A stretch of 64,000 nucleotides of DNA from Azospirillaceae bacterium (GCA_028283825.1 JAPWJW010000002.1:372001-436000); one strand, 5' to 3'. Shown: positions 36,786 to 45,213, numbered from the stretch's first letter. Translations and numbers: made by a program. Notes: generated from the sequence alone by a model not told the origin.

Positions 36786-36854
36786 GAGCCGGGTGCGGGA
36801 AAGTCGCACGCCCGGATCTGTGAGGGCGAAAGCCAAATGGCTGAGCTACTCGAC
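36786..36854 (+). ncRNA. Group II intron domains V and VI
   Basis: Domain V is GAGCCGGGTGCGG-GAAA-GTCGCACGCCCGGATC (36786-36820): a stem with a GAAA tetraloop and a bulge, the catalytic hairpin. Domain VI follows (36821-36854), with the expected branch-point A near its 3' side, and the intron ends CTACTCGAC. Confidence 0.82.
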
Positions 36855-36870
36855 CACGATCTCAGTCCAG

Positions 36871-37300
36871 CTGCGGGCCTTTCTATTCCTGGATGATCAT
36901 GACGAAATTCCAGGTGACGGAAAATCCGGACGAATATCCATTCGCTCTCACCGACCGCGAATTCGATTATTACGCCACCAAGAATTTCGGCGGCAAGATC
37001 CCGGATGTCCAAGGCATCTATAAGCCGCCCAGTTTCTACACCGCTCTCGCACAGGATGTTGGGGTCATTATCATGGGCACCGCCGTGGGAGTTTTCCTGC
37101 CGGCATTGATTCCTGAGGCTGCCGGTGCGGCCGCGCTTGGCGCCCCCGCTTTCGCCACTGCGGCCTCAAGGGCCGTGGTTTCGTCAGCCATTACCAGCGC
37201 GGCTGGTCACTTGCTGCCTGGGAACGCTTGGGACGCGGCACGGCAGGGACGGCTTTGGCCACGATACTGCACTGAATTCAGCCGGAGGCTATTGCGATGA
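36871..37300 (+). pseudogene. Split host gene, C-terminal part
   Basis: Resumes as SCGPFYSWMIMTKFQVTENP, DEYPFALTDREFDYYATKNF, GGKIPDVQGIYKPPSFYTAL, then a hydrophobic, Gly/Ala-rich stretch (VGVIIMGTAVGVFLPALIPE) and a basic tail ending SRRLLR. It could also be read alone from ATG at 36893, but no ribosome site is there, while joining to 26782-26996 gives one frame. Its TGA overlaps the ATG of the next gene. Confidence 0.6.
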
Positions 37301-37581
37301 TTATCCAGCCATTCCGTACCTGGGTGGCGCGCTATGGTCGGTGGTGGATAACGACTGGAATTATACTCGCCGTGCTAAGTTTTTTCGCCAGACGCTATGA
37401 GCAATCCGTCGTGGGATTTCTGATCGCGGCCACCGGTGTGTGGGGTCTGCTGCTGGAAGCCGACCTGCCTGGCAAGACCAAATTTTTCCAGCGCCCTTAC
37501 CTGACCTTTCTTCTGTGGTTCGCAATTGGTGCCGCAGTCTATTTCTCTTTTCTCTACATGATCTTATTGCCGGACCACTGA
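37297..37581 (+). CDS. Small membrane protein downstream of the split gene
   Basis: 94 residues with three likely membrane segments (WWITTGIILAVLSFFA, VVGFLIAATGVWGLLL, LTFLLWFAIGAAVYFSFLYM). The ATG overlaps the stop of the split gene (ATGA), so the two formed a coupled pair. A toxin or effector with a membrane immunity partner is one possible reading, not supported by any known motif. Confidence 0.65.
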   Translation: MIIQPFRTWVARYGRWWITTGIILAVLSFFARRYEQSVVGFLIAATGVWGLLLEADLPGKTKFFQRPYLTFLLWFAIGAAVYFSFLYMILLPDH

Positions 37582-37585
37582 CGCA

Positions 37586-40366
37586 TCACACCCGCCCCAC
37601 TTCTACGCGTCCACCCAAGCCCACCAGCGCCACCGCGACCGTCTGCCCCTCGCCGGCCACGTCCACCACGCCGCCGCCCGCCACCTGGTAGCGCCCCTTG
37701 GGAAGGCCCTTCAGGCGCAGGGTGGCGCCGGGGGAGGGCGGCGCCTCATTATCCAGGGTCAGGTGCAATTGGGCATCCGTGGGGTGCCATTCCAGGCTGG
37801 GGCCGGCGGCCAGGCGGGCGCCCTCCAGTTCCAGGTCCAGGCTTTGGCGGCTGAGGCGGGCGTGGAAGCGGCGGCGCAGGCCGTCGCGCGGGGTGATGGC
37901 CAGCCAGCCGTCACGCTCTTCCAATATGCCGCCGTAGCAGAAGCGGCCGAAGATGGGGTCGTCGGCCACCAGGGTGGCGGCCATGCGCAGGGCGCCGCAG
38001 AAGCCCAGGTCGCTTTCACTGGAATAATACCAGCTGCCGCGATGGTGGGGCTGGCCCAGCCAGGTGGTGCCCAGGGCCGCCGGCTCGAACCCGCCGCCGG
38101 AGGCGCCGTCGTTGGCCTGGCCGGGGTACCAATAGCCGTAGCCGCTGTCCGCCGTGCCGCTGTTCACCAGGGCCCAGGCGCTCAGGTACGAGGTGTGGGC
38201 CAGGCGCATGCCCGACCGGGGATCGGTGGCGTCGTTCAGCGCGTGGTCCAGGATGGCCCAGCCGCCCATCTGCGCCATGTAGGTCAGGGTGAAGGCGTCG
38301 CCGCCGCCGGCGCGATAGTCGCTGCCCAAATAATAATAGGCGGGCTCCACCACCCCGCGGCAGAACAGGTTGGCCGCCATCTGGGTGTCGGCAAAGCGCT
38401 TGGCGGCGGCCGGCGTGACCGGGAAGCCCGGCCGCCCGGCATGGTCGATGGCATAACGCGCCAGCGCCTGGGTGGATTCGAAGCCGGTGGAATCGAAGGC
38501 GTATTCCGACCCGAACAGGTCGGGCTTGCCGTTGACGAAGAAGTCGACCTTGCGCTCCCAGTGGCCGCGCAGGGTCTGGGCCTTGGCCGCCTGGCCGGCC
38601 GCGTCCAGCAGGGCGATGACCTCGGGGATCACCACCTCATTGTAGAAGCCGGTCTCATAGGCGCTCCACTTCTCCACCGCCATGGGGATGGTGAACATGG
38701 CCAGCGCGGTGCCGTAGGCACGCTCAAGGTATGTGGCGGCGTCCAGCCGGGTGTGGATGGCGGGATAACGGGTGGCCACGCGATAGAGGCCCAGGTACAT
38801 GGCCGTGATGTGCGGGTAGTCGTAGGGCCGCCAGTAATGGCGCTGGCCCTTGGGGCCGGGGTCGGGGCTGTCGCGGTTGGTTTTCCAGTCGGGAATGCCA
38901 TAGAGCGCGTAGCTGTCGGCCTCCTCAGTTGTGCGCTGCAGGCCGCCCCAGACGAAATGCTCGATATAATAATCCAGCGCCGCCACTTCCGCCTGCACCG
39001 GGTATTCGGCGTTCTTGGAGGCGAGGTAGGCCGGTTTGCTCAGGCCCGGGTCGTCGCAGGTGACCTCATAGATGCGCCAGCCCTTGATCCGGTCGTAATT
39101 GTCCGGGCCCAGCAGGGTGCCCGTCTCCATGTTCCATTCGGCCAGCAGGCCATTGTACCACTTGGCCGGGTCGCGGTGCTGGTGGGCGGCGATGAAGGCC
39201 GCGCGCTTCTTGATCAGGGTTTCCACCGGCTCGGTCGCGAAGAACTCCAGCCCGGTGGCCCGGCCGTCGTCCTGGCGGATGGTCAGCAGGTTCTCGCCCA
39301 GCTTGGCGAACCGCACCTCATACAGGCGATAGGCGCCGCGGGTACCCAGGGGCGTCACGGTGGTGCGGTCGGGGAATTCCGCCTCGATGGCGGTGATGGG
39401 GTCCAGGCAACGCAAGGCCAGGCGCGCGGTCAGGTCGGTGGGCACGGTCATGCCCTGCGCCACCTCCACATCCACCCCGCCCTGGGCCACCAGCCGGTCA
39501 CGCACGCCCTGGTAATCGGTCGCCCAGCCGAAGCGGAAGCCGTATTGGCGGACGGCGCCTTCACCGCCGGCCGGCGCCAGGACCAGGCTGGTGTGCGGCT
39601 GGCGCCAGCGCCCGCCGGCCGCAGTCACCTCCGCCCCCCGGGCGGCGGAATGGATGAAGACGCGATAGGGGACATAAGGATGGTCCTTGCCGCCCTCACG
39701 CCCCTCCCAATACTCCAGCGCCGTGTCGCGCTCCGGCGTCATCACCAGATAGGGCCCGGCGCTGTTGGACCGCATCCAGAACAGGAAGGAGCCGTGGCCG
39801 GAGACGAAGCTGTGCTTCAGCACGGCGGCGGTGGCGGGCTGGCCCTCCTTGAACTCGGTGTGCAAAGGCAGGGGCAGGGCGAGATCCCCCACCTCCAGCG
39901 GGCCGGTGGTCAGGTTGCGCACGCCCACCTGCCAGGAAAGCTCACCCCCCTCGGCTTTCAGGCGCAGGGTCAGGGCCAGCGCCGGCCCCTGACCGTCGGT
40001 GATCGTATGGTCGGACACGCATTCCGTGGCGCTGACCTGCCGGATGGCGGTGGCGCTCAGCGTGGCCGTGTCCGCGCTTTGCCAAGCCGCCGTGCCGCGG
40101 CGATAGGCCAGGGTGACGGCGCCCAGCGTTCGGCCCGGTTCGATATAGTCGGTGTCGAAGGCGTCACCCGCCGCGCGCAGGCTGGTCAGGCCGCCGTTTT
40201 GGAAACGCAAGGCGAAGGCGGTGCCGGCCCCCTTGATCGTCCGGGCGCCGGTCGCGGCCCGGGCGGGGGTGTTCAGCAACAGGCCCATGCCCACACCGCC
40301 GGCGGCGGCCAGCACATCGCGGCGGCGCGTACCGCCATCGGCCTTGTCAGTCAACCGCTTCATCAT
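37586..40366 (-). CDS. Large Tat-exported DUF5695-like protein
   Basis: 926 residues. A Tat signal lies at residues 13-40 (TRRRDVLAAAGGVGMGLLLN, cut after ARA). An N-terminal beta-rich domain follows (to about 330: FALRFQNGGLTSLRAAGDAF), then an alpha/alpha-barrel-like middle (KWYNGLLAEWNMETGTLLGP, EEADSYALYGIPDWKTNRDS, YWRPYDYPHITAMYLGLYRV), and a C-terminal beta domain. The layout resembles glycoside hydrolases or polysaccharide-acting enzymes; I match it to DUF5695 from memory. ATG at 40366 (MMKRLTDKADGG) is chosen to suit the Tat signal. A LysR gene lies just upstream on the same strand. Confidence 0.78.
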   Translation of the reverse strand: MMKRLTDKADGGTRRRDVLAAAGGVGMGLLLNTPARAATGARTIKGAGTAFALRFQNGGLTSLRAAGDAFDTDYIEPGRTLGAVTLAYRRGTAAWQSADTATLSATAIRQVSATECVSDHTITDGQGPALALTLRLKAEGGELSWQVGVRNLTTGPLEVGDLALPLPLHTEFKEGQPATAAVLKHSFVSGHGSFLFWMRSNSAGPYLVMTPERDTALEYWEGREGGKDHPYVPYRVFIHSAARGAEVTAAGGRWRQPHTSLVLAPAGGEGAVRQYGFRFGWATDYQGVRDRLVAQGGVDVEVAQGMTVPTDLTARLALRCLDPITAIEAEFPDRTTVTPLGTRGAYRLYEVRFAKLGENLLTIRQDDGRATGLEFFATEPVETLIKKRAAFIAAHQHRDPAKWYNGLLAEWNMETGTLLGPDNYDRIKGWRIYEVTCDDPGLSKPAYLASKNAEYPVQAEVAALDYYIEHFVWGGLQRTTEEADSYALYGIPDWKTNRDSPDPGPKGQRHYWRPYDYPHITAMYLGLYRVATRYPAIHTRLDAATYLERAYGTALAMFTIPMAVEKWSAYETGFYNEVVIPEVIALLDAAGQAAKAQTLRGHWERKVDFFVNGKPDLFGSEYAFDSTGFESTQALARYAIDHAGRPGFPVTPAAAKRFADTQMAANLFCRGVVEPAYYYLGSDYRAGGGDAFTLTYMAQMGGWAILDHALNDATDPRSGMRLAHTSYLSAWALVNSGTADSGYGYWYPGQANDGASGGGFEPAALGTTWLGQPHHRGSWYYSSESDLGFCGALRMAATLVADDPIFGRFCYGGILEERDGWLAITPRDGLRRRFHARLSRQSLDLELEGARLAAGPSLEWHPTDAQLHLTLDNEAPPSPGATLRLKGLPKGRYQVAGGGVVDVAGEGQTVAVALVGLGGRVEVGRV

Positions 40367-40458
40367 CCAGTCCCCTTCCGCCTGTCCCCATCCGGCCCTC
40401 TTAAACGGGACCGATAATTGGATATAATATACAGATTGGCGGCTTGGTGAAAGGGCGT

Positions 40459-41340
40459 TCAGATGTGGCCGCCCCATTCATGGCGGCGGGCCAGGGCGAT
40501 GAATTCCTTCAAGGCGGGGGAATGGCGGCGGCCGGCGATGGTGGCCAGGCTGACGGTACGGGACAGTTCCGGTTCCACCACCGGGCGGGTGGCGATGCCG
40601 GGCAGCATGGGCAGGAATTCCGGCATGATGGCGCACCCCATGCCGGCCAGGATCATGGCCTGGATCCAGTCCTCGCGCTCGCTCTCATAACAGACGCGGA
40701 CGTCGGCAGGGTCGGGGATGCCCAGGGCGTCGAAATGCTGCGGGTATTCGCAATTGACGCGGTTCAGGTAATCCTCGCGGTCCAGTTCCTTCAGCGGCAC
40801 CACGTCCATGGCTTCGAACCGGTGGCCGGGGGCGAAGGCGATGGTGTAGCGCTCCTGGTACAGCGGTTTGGTCTCCACCCGCTCCGGCAGGTTGGGCAGG
40901 CCCAGCAGAGCGGCGTCCAGTTCCCCCCCTATCAACAGGCCCAGCACCTCGCGTCCCGGCGCGTCGCGCAGTGCGACCTCCACCGAGGGCAGGGCGGCGC
41001 GGAAGCGTTTCAGGAAGTCCACCAGCCGGGTGGGGCCGATGGTGCACATCACGCCCAGGCGCACCCGGCCCCGTTCCAGCTTGCCGAAGCTCCGCGCCTC
41101 CAGCTTGGCGGATTCGCTGGCGTGGAACACCGCCTCCAGGTGCGGGCGCATCAGGCGGCCCAGGTCGGACAGGTGGGTCAGGCTGCGCTCGCGCGCGAAC
41201 AGCGGCCCGCCCAGTTCATCCTCCAGCTTCTGAATGGCCTTGGTCAGCGACGGCTGGGCCACGCCGCACTGCTCCGCCGCCTTGGTGAAGTTCAGCGTCT
41301 CACACAGGGCCACAAAGTACCGGACTTGGTTCATCTCCAT
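40459..41340 (-). CDS. LysR-type transcriptional regulator
   Basis: 293 residues. The N-terminal winged helix has MEMNQVRYFVALCETLNFTK and AAEQCGVAQPSLTKAIQKLE; the effector domain starts near GRVRLGVMCTIGPTRLVDFL. The first 60 residues are close to OxyR-like members, but the redox cysteine pair is not evident. It is on the same strand as the DUF5695-like gene, 92 bases upstream, and may control it (inference). Confidence 0.92.
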   Translation of the reverse strand: MEMNQVRYFVALCETLNFTKAAEQCGVAQPSLTKAIQKLEDELGGPLFARERSLTHLSDLGRLMRPHLEAVFHASESAKLEARSFGKLERGRVRLGVMCTIGPTRLVDFLKRFRAALPSVEVALRDAPGREVLGLLIGGELDAALLGLPNLPERVETKPLYQERYTIAFAPGHRFEAMDVVPLKELDREDYLNRVNCEYPQHFDALGIPDPADVRVCYESEREDWIQAMILAGMGCAIMPEFLPMLPGIATRPVVEPELSRTVSLATIAGRRHSPALKEFIALARRHEWGGHI

Positions 41341-41398
41341 CGGGGCGGCCGTTTTTATTGTGAAGCTGCCGCAGTGTGGCCGAAGTGGCGGCCGGACG

Positions 41399-41851
41399 CT
41401 ATGCGAAGCGCCCTTGGACCAAACGGCGGATCAGATGGTCCAGCGACAGGGCGCCGGGCCCGCGCAGCACGATGGGCAGCAGCACCGCCGACCACAGCAG
41501 ATGGTCCGGCCAGCTTTCGGGATAGACGAAAATCTCGATCACCAAGGTCATGCCGAACAGCGCGCTGGCCGACAGGCGCGAGGCCAGACCGATGACCAGC
41601 AGCAGGGCGCCGCAATTCTCCGTGATGCTGGCCATCACCGCCGCCACCTCCGGCGGGATGAGGGGCACCTTGTACTCATCCCGGAACAGGTCGAACGTGC
41701 TGTCGTTGATGTGAAAACCGGTCACCTTGGTCTGGCCCGATCGCCAGAACACCGTGGCCGCCGCCAGCCGCCACAGCAGGCCGTCGAACGCCGTGGGCAT
41801 GGCCTCCAGCCGGCGTATCAGCGCCAGGGCCGCCGTTCGCATGGTCGTCAT
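41399..41851 (-). CDS. DoxX family membrane protein, bufferin cluster 2
   Basis: 150 residues with four membrane segments: WRLAAATVFWRSGQTKVTGF near residue 30, VAAVMASITENCGALLLVIG, ALFGMTLVIEIFVYPESWPD and LLWSAVLLPIVLRGPGALSL. DoxX proteins often end MNIO/DUF2063 operons and are thought to act with membrane redox. The ATG overlaps the bufC stop by 4 bases. Confidence 0.92.
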   Translation of the reverse strand: MTTMRTAALALIRRLEAMPTAFDGLLWRLAAATVFWRSGQTKVTGFHINDSTFDLFRDEYKVPLIPPEVAAVMASITENCGALLLVIGLASRLSASALFGMTLVIEIFVYPESWPDHLLWSAVLLPIVLRGPGALSLDHLIRRLVQGRFA

Positions 41852-42561
41852 GGCAGGTGCACTCCGAAAAAAGCCCGCATCGCCAGCAGGCCGGTCAGTT
41901 CGTGTCGCAGGTCGAAATCGGCCTCCAGGGCCAGCGCGCCGTCCCAGGCCGTGCCCAGCGGCTGTCCCGCTGCCACGCCCATCAGGAAGGCCAGCGCGCC
42001 GGGGGACAGGCGCTTCATCAGCACCTCCGCGTTCGGGCGGACCAGCAACAGGCGGACGGCGTCCCGGCCCGGAATGTCCAGGTTGTTCTGCCAGATCAAA
42101 TCCACCGGCCAGTCCGACACGACGAAGCGGTGGCTGGGGTGCAGGCGCAGGATCGCACGTTCCGCCTCCTCACCCAGCGCCGCCAGGGCGGCCGGCTCCA
42201 GCGCATCGGCTTCCGGCGCGTGAAAGGCATGGTTCCACGCCGCTTCCAGCCGGGCGATGTCGCTCAGATAGGGCGGCAGGGCCGCCACTGGGCGGGCGGC
42301 CAGGAAGGCAGGGAATTCCCTGCCGTAGCGCAGCAGCGGCGCCTCGCATGGCGGGTGCCGGCGGATGAAGGCCCGCGCCAGGCCGGCGAAACAGTCTTCG
42401 CCCACCAGCCGGCTCACCACCGGGAAGCTCAGGGCCAGGGCCGCCGCCAGCCCACCCAGGGTGTTGTCGTGGTGCAGGCCGGCGTTGGGCAAGGGCGGCG
42501 TTCCGTCGCCGCCCAGGATCCAGTCGCGCAGCGCCCGTTGGCGTTCAAGCGGCGTCGGCAT
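41848..42561 (-). CDS. bufC: DUF2063 partner protein, BufC-like, cluster 2
   Basis: 237 residues: LERQRALRDWILGGDGTPPL, ALALSFPVVSRLVGEDCFAG, FIRRHPPCEAPLLRYGREFP, PYLSDIARLEAAWNHAFHAP, the DUF2063 pattern, and a C-terminal domain with HPSHRFVVSDWPVDLIWQNN. It overlaps bufB by 17 bases and doxX by 4. Only distantly like the BufC of cluster 1. Confidence 0.92.
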   Translation of the reverse strand: MPTPLERQRALRDWILGGDGTPPLPNAGLHHDNTLGGLAAALALSFPVVSRLVGEDCFAGLARAFIRRHPPCEAPLLRYGREFPAFLAARPVAALPPYLSDIARLEAAWNHAFHAPEADALEPAALAALGEEAERAILRLHPSHRFVVSDWPVDLIWQNNLDIPGRDAVRLLLVRPNAEVLMKRLSPGALAFLMGVAAGQPLGTAWDGALALEADFDLRHELTGLLAMRAFFGVHLP

Positions 42562-43390
42562 GGCCGTTTTCCTTCTGTAAAGCCCACGCGATCGTCTCCG
42601 CTGTCGCCACCTCCGCCAGCAGGTCAGCTAGGGGTGGCACCTCGGCGTCGCGTTCGATCAGCGTCGGGATCAGGCCGAGGCGGGCCAGGGCCGCGCGGTA
42701 CAGGTCCCACACCGCGTCGGCCACCGGCGCGCCGTGGCTGTCCAGCAGGACGGGGCGGCCCTCATGCTCGATCACGGCGTGCCCGGCCAGGTGGATTTCC
42801 CCCACCAGGCCGACGGGCAGGGCCGCCAGGTAGGCGGCCGCGTCCAGGCCGACATTGTGGGCGCTGACATGGACATTGTTGACGTCCAGCAGCAGGCCGC
42901 AGCCGGTGCGCCGCGCCAGTTCCACCAGGAAGGCGGCTTCGTCCCAGTCGCTTTCGGGGAAACGGATGTAGCTGGACGGGTTTTCCACCAGCAGCCGGCG
43001 CCCCAGGGCCGATTGCGCCTGGTCCACATGCTCGGCCATCAGCGCCAAGCTGGCGTCGGTGTAGGGGATGGGCAGCAGGTCGTTGAGATAGGCGCCGTCC
43101 AGCCGGCACCACGCCAGATGCTCGGACACGAACTCGGGCTGGTAACGGTCGATCAGGGCCGCCAGGTCGGCCAGATGGCGGGTGTCCAGCGGCTCCGCCC
43201 CGCCCAACGACAGGCCGACGCCGTGGATGGACAGGGGATAGGCCTCGCGCAGGGCGGTCAGCCAGCGGTGGGGCGGCCCGCCGGATCCCATGTAGTTTTC
43301 CGCATGGATTTCCAGGAAACGCAGGCGGGGGCGCCCGGCCAGCAGATCGGCGGTGTGGCGGGCCTTCAGCCCGATGCCGGTGATGGTCAT
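42545..43390 (-). CDS. bufB: MNIO (DUF692) peptide-modifying oxidase, BufB-like, cluster 2
   Basis: 281 residues: GIGLKARHTADLL at the start, [100 protein letters not shown] and LIERDAEVPPL. These hold the iron-binding His/Glu/Asp set of the family. ATG at 43390 lies 33 bases after the bufA stop with GGGGGAGC upstream. Confidence 0.94.
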   Translation of the reverse strand: MTITGIGLKARHTADLLAGRPRLRFLEIHAENYMGSGGPPHRWLTALREAYPLSIHGVGLSLGGAEPLDTRHLADLAALIDRYQPEFVSEHLAWCRLDGAYLNDLLPIPYTDASLALMAEHVDQAQSALGRRLLVENPSSYIRFPESDWDEAAFLVELARRTGCGLLLDVNNVHVSAHNVGLDAAAYLAALPVGLVGEIHLAGHAVIEHEGRPVLLDSHGAPVADAVWDLYRAALARLGLIPTLIERDAEVPPLADLLAEVATAETIAWALQKENGHADAA

Positions 43391-43422
43391 GACGGCGCTC
43401 CCCCCTGGTTTCGTTTGGCCGC

Positions 43423-43698
43423 TTACTTCTTGGCGGGTTCGGTGCTGCCGCCGGCGATCTTGGCGCAGGTGCCGGTCGGCACGGCCACGAAGGCGTTGGG
43501 GTCGCGGTCCTTGGTGGCGTGGCCGGCACAGGAATTGGTGTCGGTCTTGCAGTCGTTGTGGCCGGCCTTGACGATGCCATAGCACTTCTCGACATCGGCG
43601 GCCTTGGCGGGGGCGGCGGCGAGGGTGGCGCCGGCCACGGCGGTGGCGACGATCAGGCCCAGGCCGAAACGGGTGCCGGTGCGGTGAGTGGTCTGCAT
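43423..43698 (-). CDS. bufA: Bufferin precursor peptide, DUF2282 (BufA-like), cluster 2
   Basis: 91 residues. Signal peptide GLGLIVATAVAGATLAAAPA with cleavage near AKA-AD. The mature core DVEKCYGIVKAGHNDCKTDT, NSCAGHATKDRDPN, and PTGTCAKIAGG has four cysteines in the standard DUF2282 order. ATG at 43698 follows GAGGGGA. The operon bufA-bufB-bufC-doxX runs on the minus strand, divergent from the amidase gene. Confidence 0.92.
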   Translation of the reverse strand: MQTTHRTGTRFGLGLIVATAVAGATLAAAPAKAADVEKCYGIVKAGHNDCKTDTNSCAGHATKDRDPNAFVAVPTGTCAKIAGGSTEPAKK

Positions 43699-43875
43699 TT
43701 CAAATCCCCTCGGGGTTGGGTGGTTGCGATGGCTAAACCCTAACCGCTGCCACCGGTCCTTGTGAAATGCAGGGGGGATATGGATTCGATAGCGGTGGGA
43801 TATGGCGCCCGCTTGTCCCGTCACCATACCCATGCCAGGGTGGCGCCTTTCCCGCCCGTTGAGGTTCGCCGCCCC

Positions 43876-45213
43876 ATGGACCTGACCACCGCGCTTGCCG
43901 CCCTGAAGGACGGCGTCCTGTCCGCCCGCGACTTGGCGGAAGCCTGCGTCGCCGCCCGCGCCGACCGGCCCCAGGGCTGCGACAACCCCTATGCCGCCTT
44001 CGACCCTGGCCTGGTCCGTCGCCAGGCCGATGTCGCCGACGCGCGCCGTCGGGCCGGCCAGGCGTTGGGGGAGTTCGACGGCATTCCCCTGTCGTTGAAG
44101 GATAATTACGGAACCGGAACAATATGCGGCGGCACCTGGCCGGTGTTCGCCGGCAGCCCCCGCCGCCTGCCCGGCCGCTTCAACCAGCCGGGGGGGGTGG
44201 TGTCGCGGCTGCTGGGGCGGGGGGCGGTCATCACCGGCAAGACCCGCATGGTGGAATTCGCCTTCGGCGGGTTGGGTGCCAACGGTCATTGGGGCACGCC
44301 GCGCAACCCCTCGGACAATGCCGTCCACCGCGTGCCCGGTGGGTCCAGCACCGGCGCACCCTTGAGCCTGCGCGAGGGGTCGGCCCTGCTGGCCCTGGGC
44401 ACCGACACGGCCGGGTCGGTACGCATCCCGGCCGCCTGGAATGGGCTGTACGGCTACAAAAGCTCACGCGGGCACCTGGCGACCGACGGCATCGTGCCGC
44501 TGTCGCCGCGCCTGGATACGGTGGGTTTCCTGGCCCTTTCCGCCGAGGATTTGGGCACCGGCTACCGCCTGCTGACCGGTGCCGACCTGCCGTCGGTGGA
44601 TGCTGGCGCCATCCGTTTCGGCCGGGCGCCCGACGTGCTGTGGCAGGAATGCGGCCCCGGCGTGGTCGCGGCGGTGAATGCGGCACTGGACCGCCTGTCC
44701 GGCCTGTTCCGCCCGGTGGAGGCGGTGGCGTTGCCGGAACTGGATGAGGCGCTGGCCCTGTTCCGCCGGGGCGGCCTGGCGGGGGCGGAGATCTTCGGCT
44801 TCCTGTCGCGCGAACTGCCGGGCTGGCTGTCCACCCTGGACCGTTTCGTCGGCCCGCGCATCCGTGCCGCGGCCGACGTGCTGGACTATGCCGAGCGTGT
44901 CGCCTTCCTCGACCGCTTCGCCGCCGGCGTCCAGGGGGTGTTCAGGGACGTGGATGTGGTGGTCCTGCCCACCGTGGCCATCACCCCGCCACCCCTGGCC
45001 GACCTGGCGGACCCGTTGGCCTACGGCCGCGCCAACCTGCTGGTGCTGCGCAATTGCTGTGTCGCCAACCTGGGCGACATGGCGGCGGTGACCCTGCCGG
45101 TGGGCACCGACGCGGCCGGTTTGCCGGTGGGCCTGCAACTGCTGGGCCCGCGCGGCGCCGACGCCCGCCTGCTGGCCATCGCCCGGGCGGTGGCGGACTG
45201 TTTGGCGGATTAG
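43876..45213 (+). CDS. Amidase signature family enzyme
   Basis: 445 residues. The Ser-cisSer-Lys triad is visible: Lys in FDGIPLSLKDNYGTGT near residue 75, cis-Ser in RVPGGSSTGAPLSL near 160, and nucleophile Ser in GTDTAGSVRIPAAWNGLYGY near 180. Likely hydrolyses an amide in the cytoplasm; the substrate is unknown. The C-terminus has DVVVLPTVAITPPPL and LPVGLQLLGPRGADARLLAI. ATG at 43876 fits the family length; the frame is open upstream. Confidence 0.93.
   Translation: MDLTTALAALKDGVLSARDLAEACVAARADRPQGCDNPYAAFDPGLVRRQADVADARRRAGQALGEFDGIPLSLKDNYGTGTICGGTWPVFAGSPRRLPGRFNQPGGVVSRLLGRGAVITGKTRMVEFAFGGLGANGHWGTPRNPSDNAVHRVPGGSSTGAPLSLREGSALLALGTDTAGSVRIPAAWNGLYGYKSSRGHLATDGIVPLSPRLDTVGFLALSAEDLGTGYRLLTGADLPSVDAGAIRFGRAPDVLWQECGPGVVAAVNAALDRLSGLFRPVEAVALPELDEALALFRRGGLAGAEIFGFLSRELPGWLSTLDRFVGPRIRAAADVLDYAERVAFLDRFAAGVQGVFRDVDVVVLPTVAITPPPLADLADPLAYGRANLLVLRNCCVANLGDMAAVTLPVGTDAAGLPVGLQLLGPRGADARLLAIARAVADCLAD

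Larger units (their letters stand above)
33527..36854 (+). mobile_element. Group II intron, holding IS256 copy 2, inserted in the right end of IS256 copy 1
   Basis: The 5' exon is the IS256 end ...CCACGACCTGGGA, the intron begins GTACGTCATGG, and it ends CTACTCGAC before the 3' exon CACGATC; together these restore the IS256 end as seen intact at 36490-36506. The intron is 3328 bp, or 1896 bp without IS256 copy 2 and its 8-bp duplication, a usual size. 33527-33924 is the 5' ribozyme part (domains I-III), rich in pairs such as GCCTGTGGGTGAAAGTCCCA; no gene there. The start GTACG departs from the usual GTGYG. Confidence 0.88.
26997..36861 (+). mobile_element. IS256-family element, copy 1, split by IS21-like element B and by a group II intron
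   Basis: Ends are GGTCACGTCCCACCGCGTGG at left and, reading inward from the right, GATCGTGTCCCAGGTCGTGG. A 9-bp duplication TCAGTCCAG flanks it (26988-26996, 36862-36870). The total is 9865 bp; subtracting the intron (3328) and element B plus one 8-bp duplication (5113) leaves 1424 bp, exactly the size of the uninterrupted copy 2. Confidence 0.93.

Noticed and set aside
37763-40417. 884-residue plus-strand frame across the DUF5695-like gene
   Set aside because: Low-complexity Gly/Gln/Ala-rich shadow; the minus strand has a Tat signal and ordered domains.
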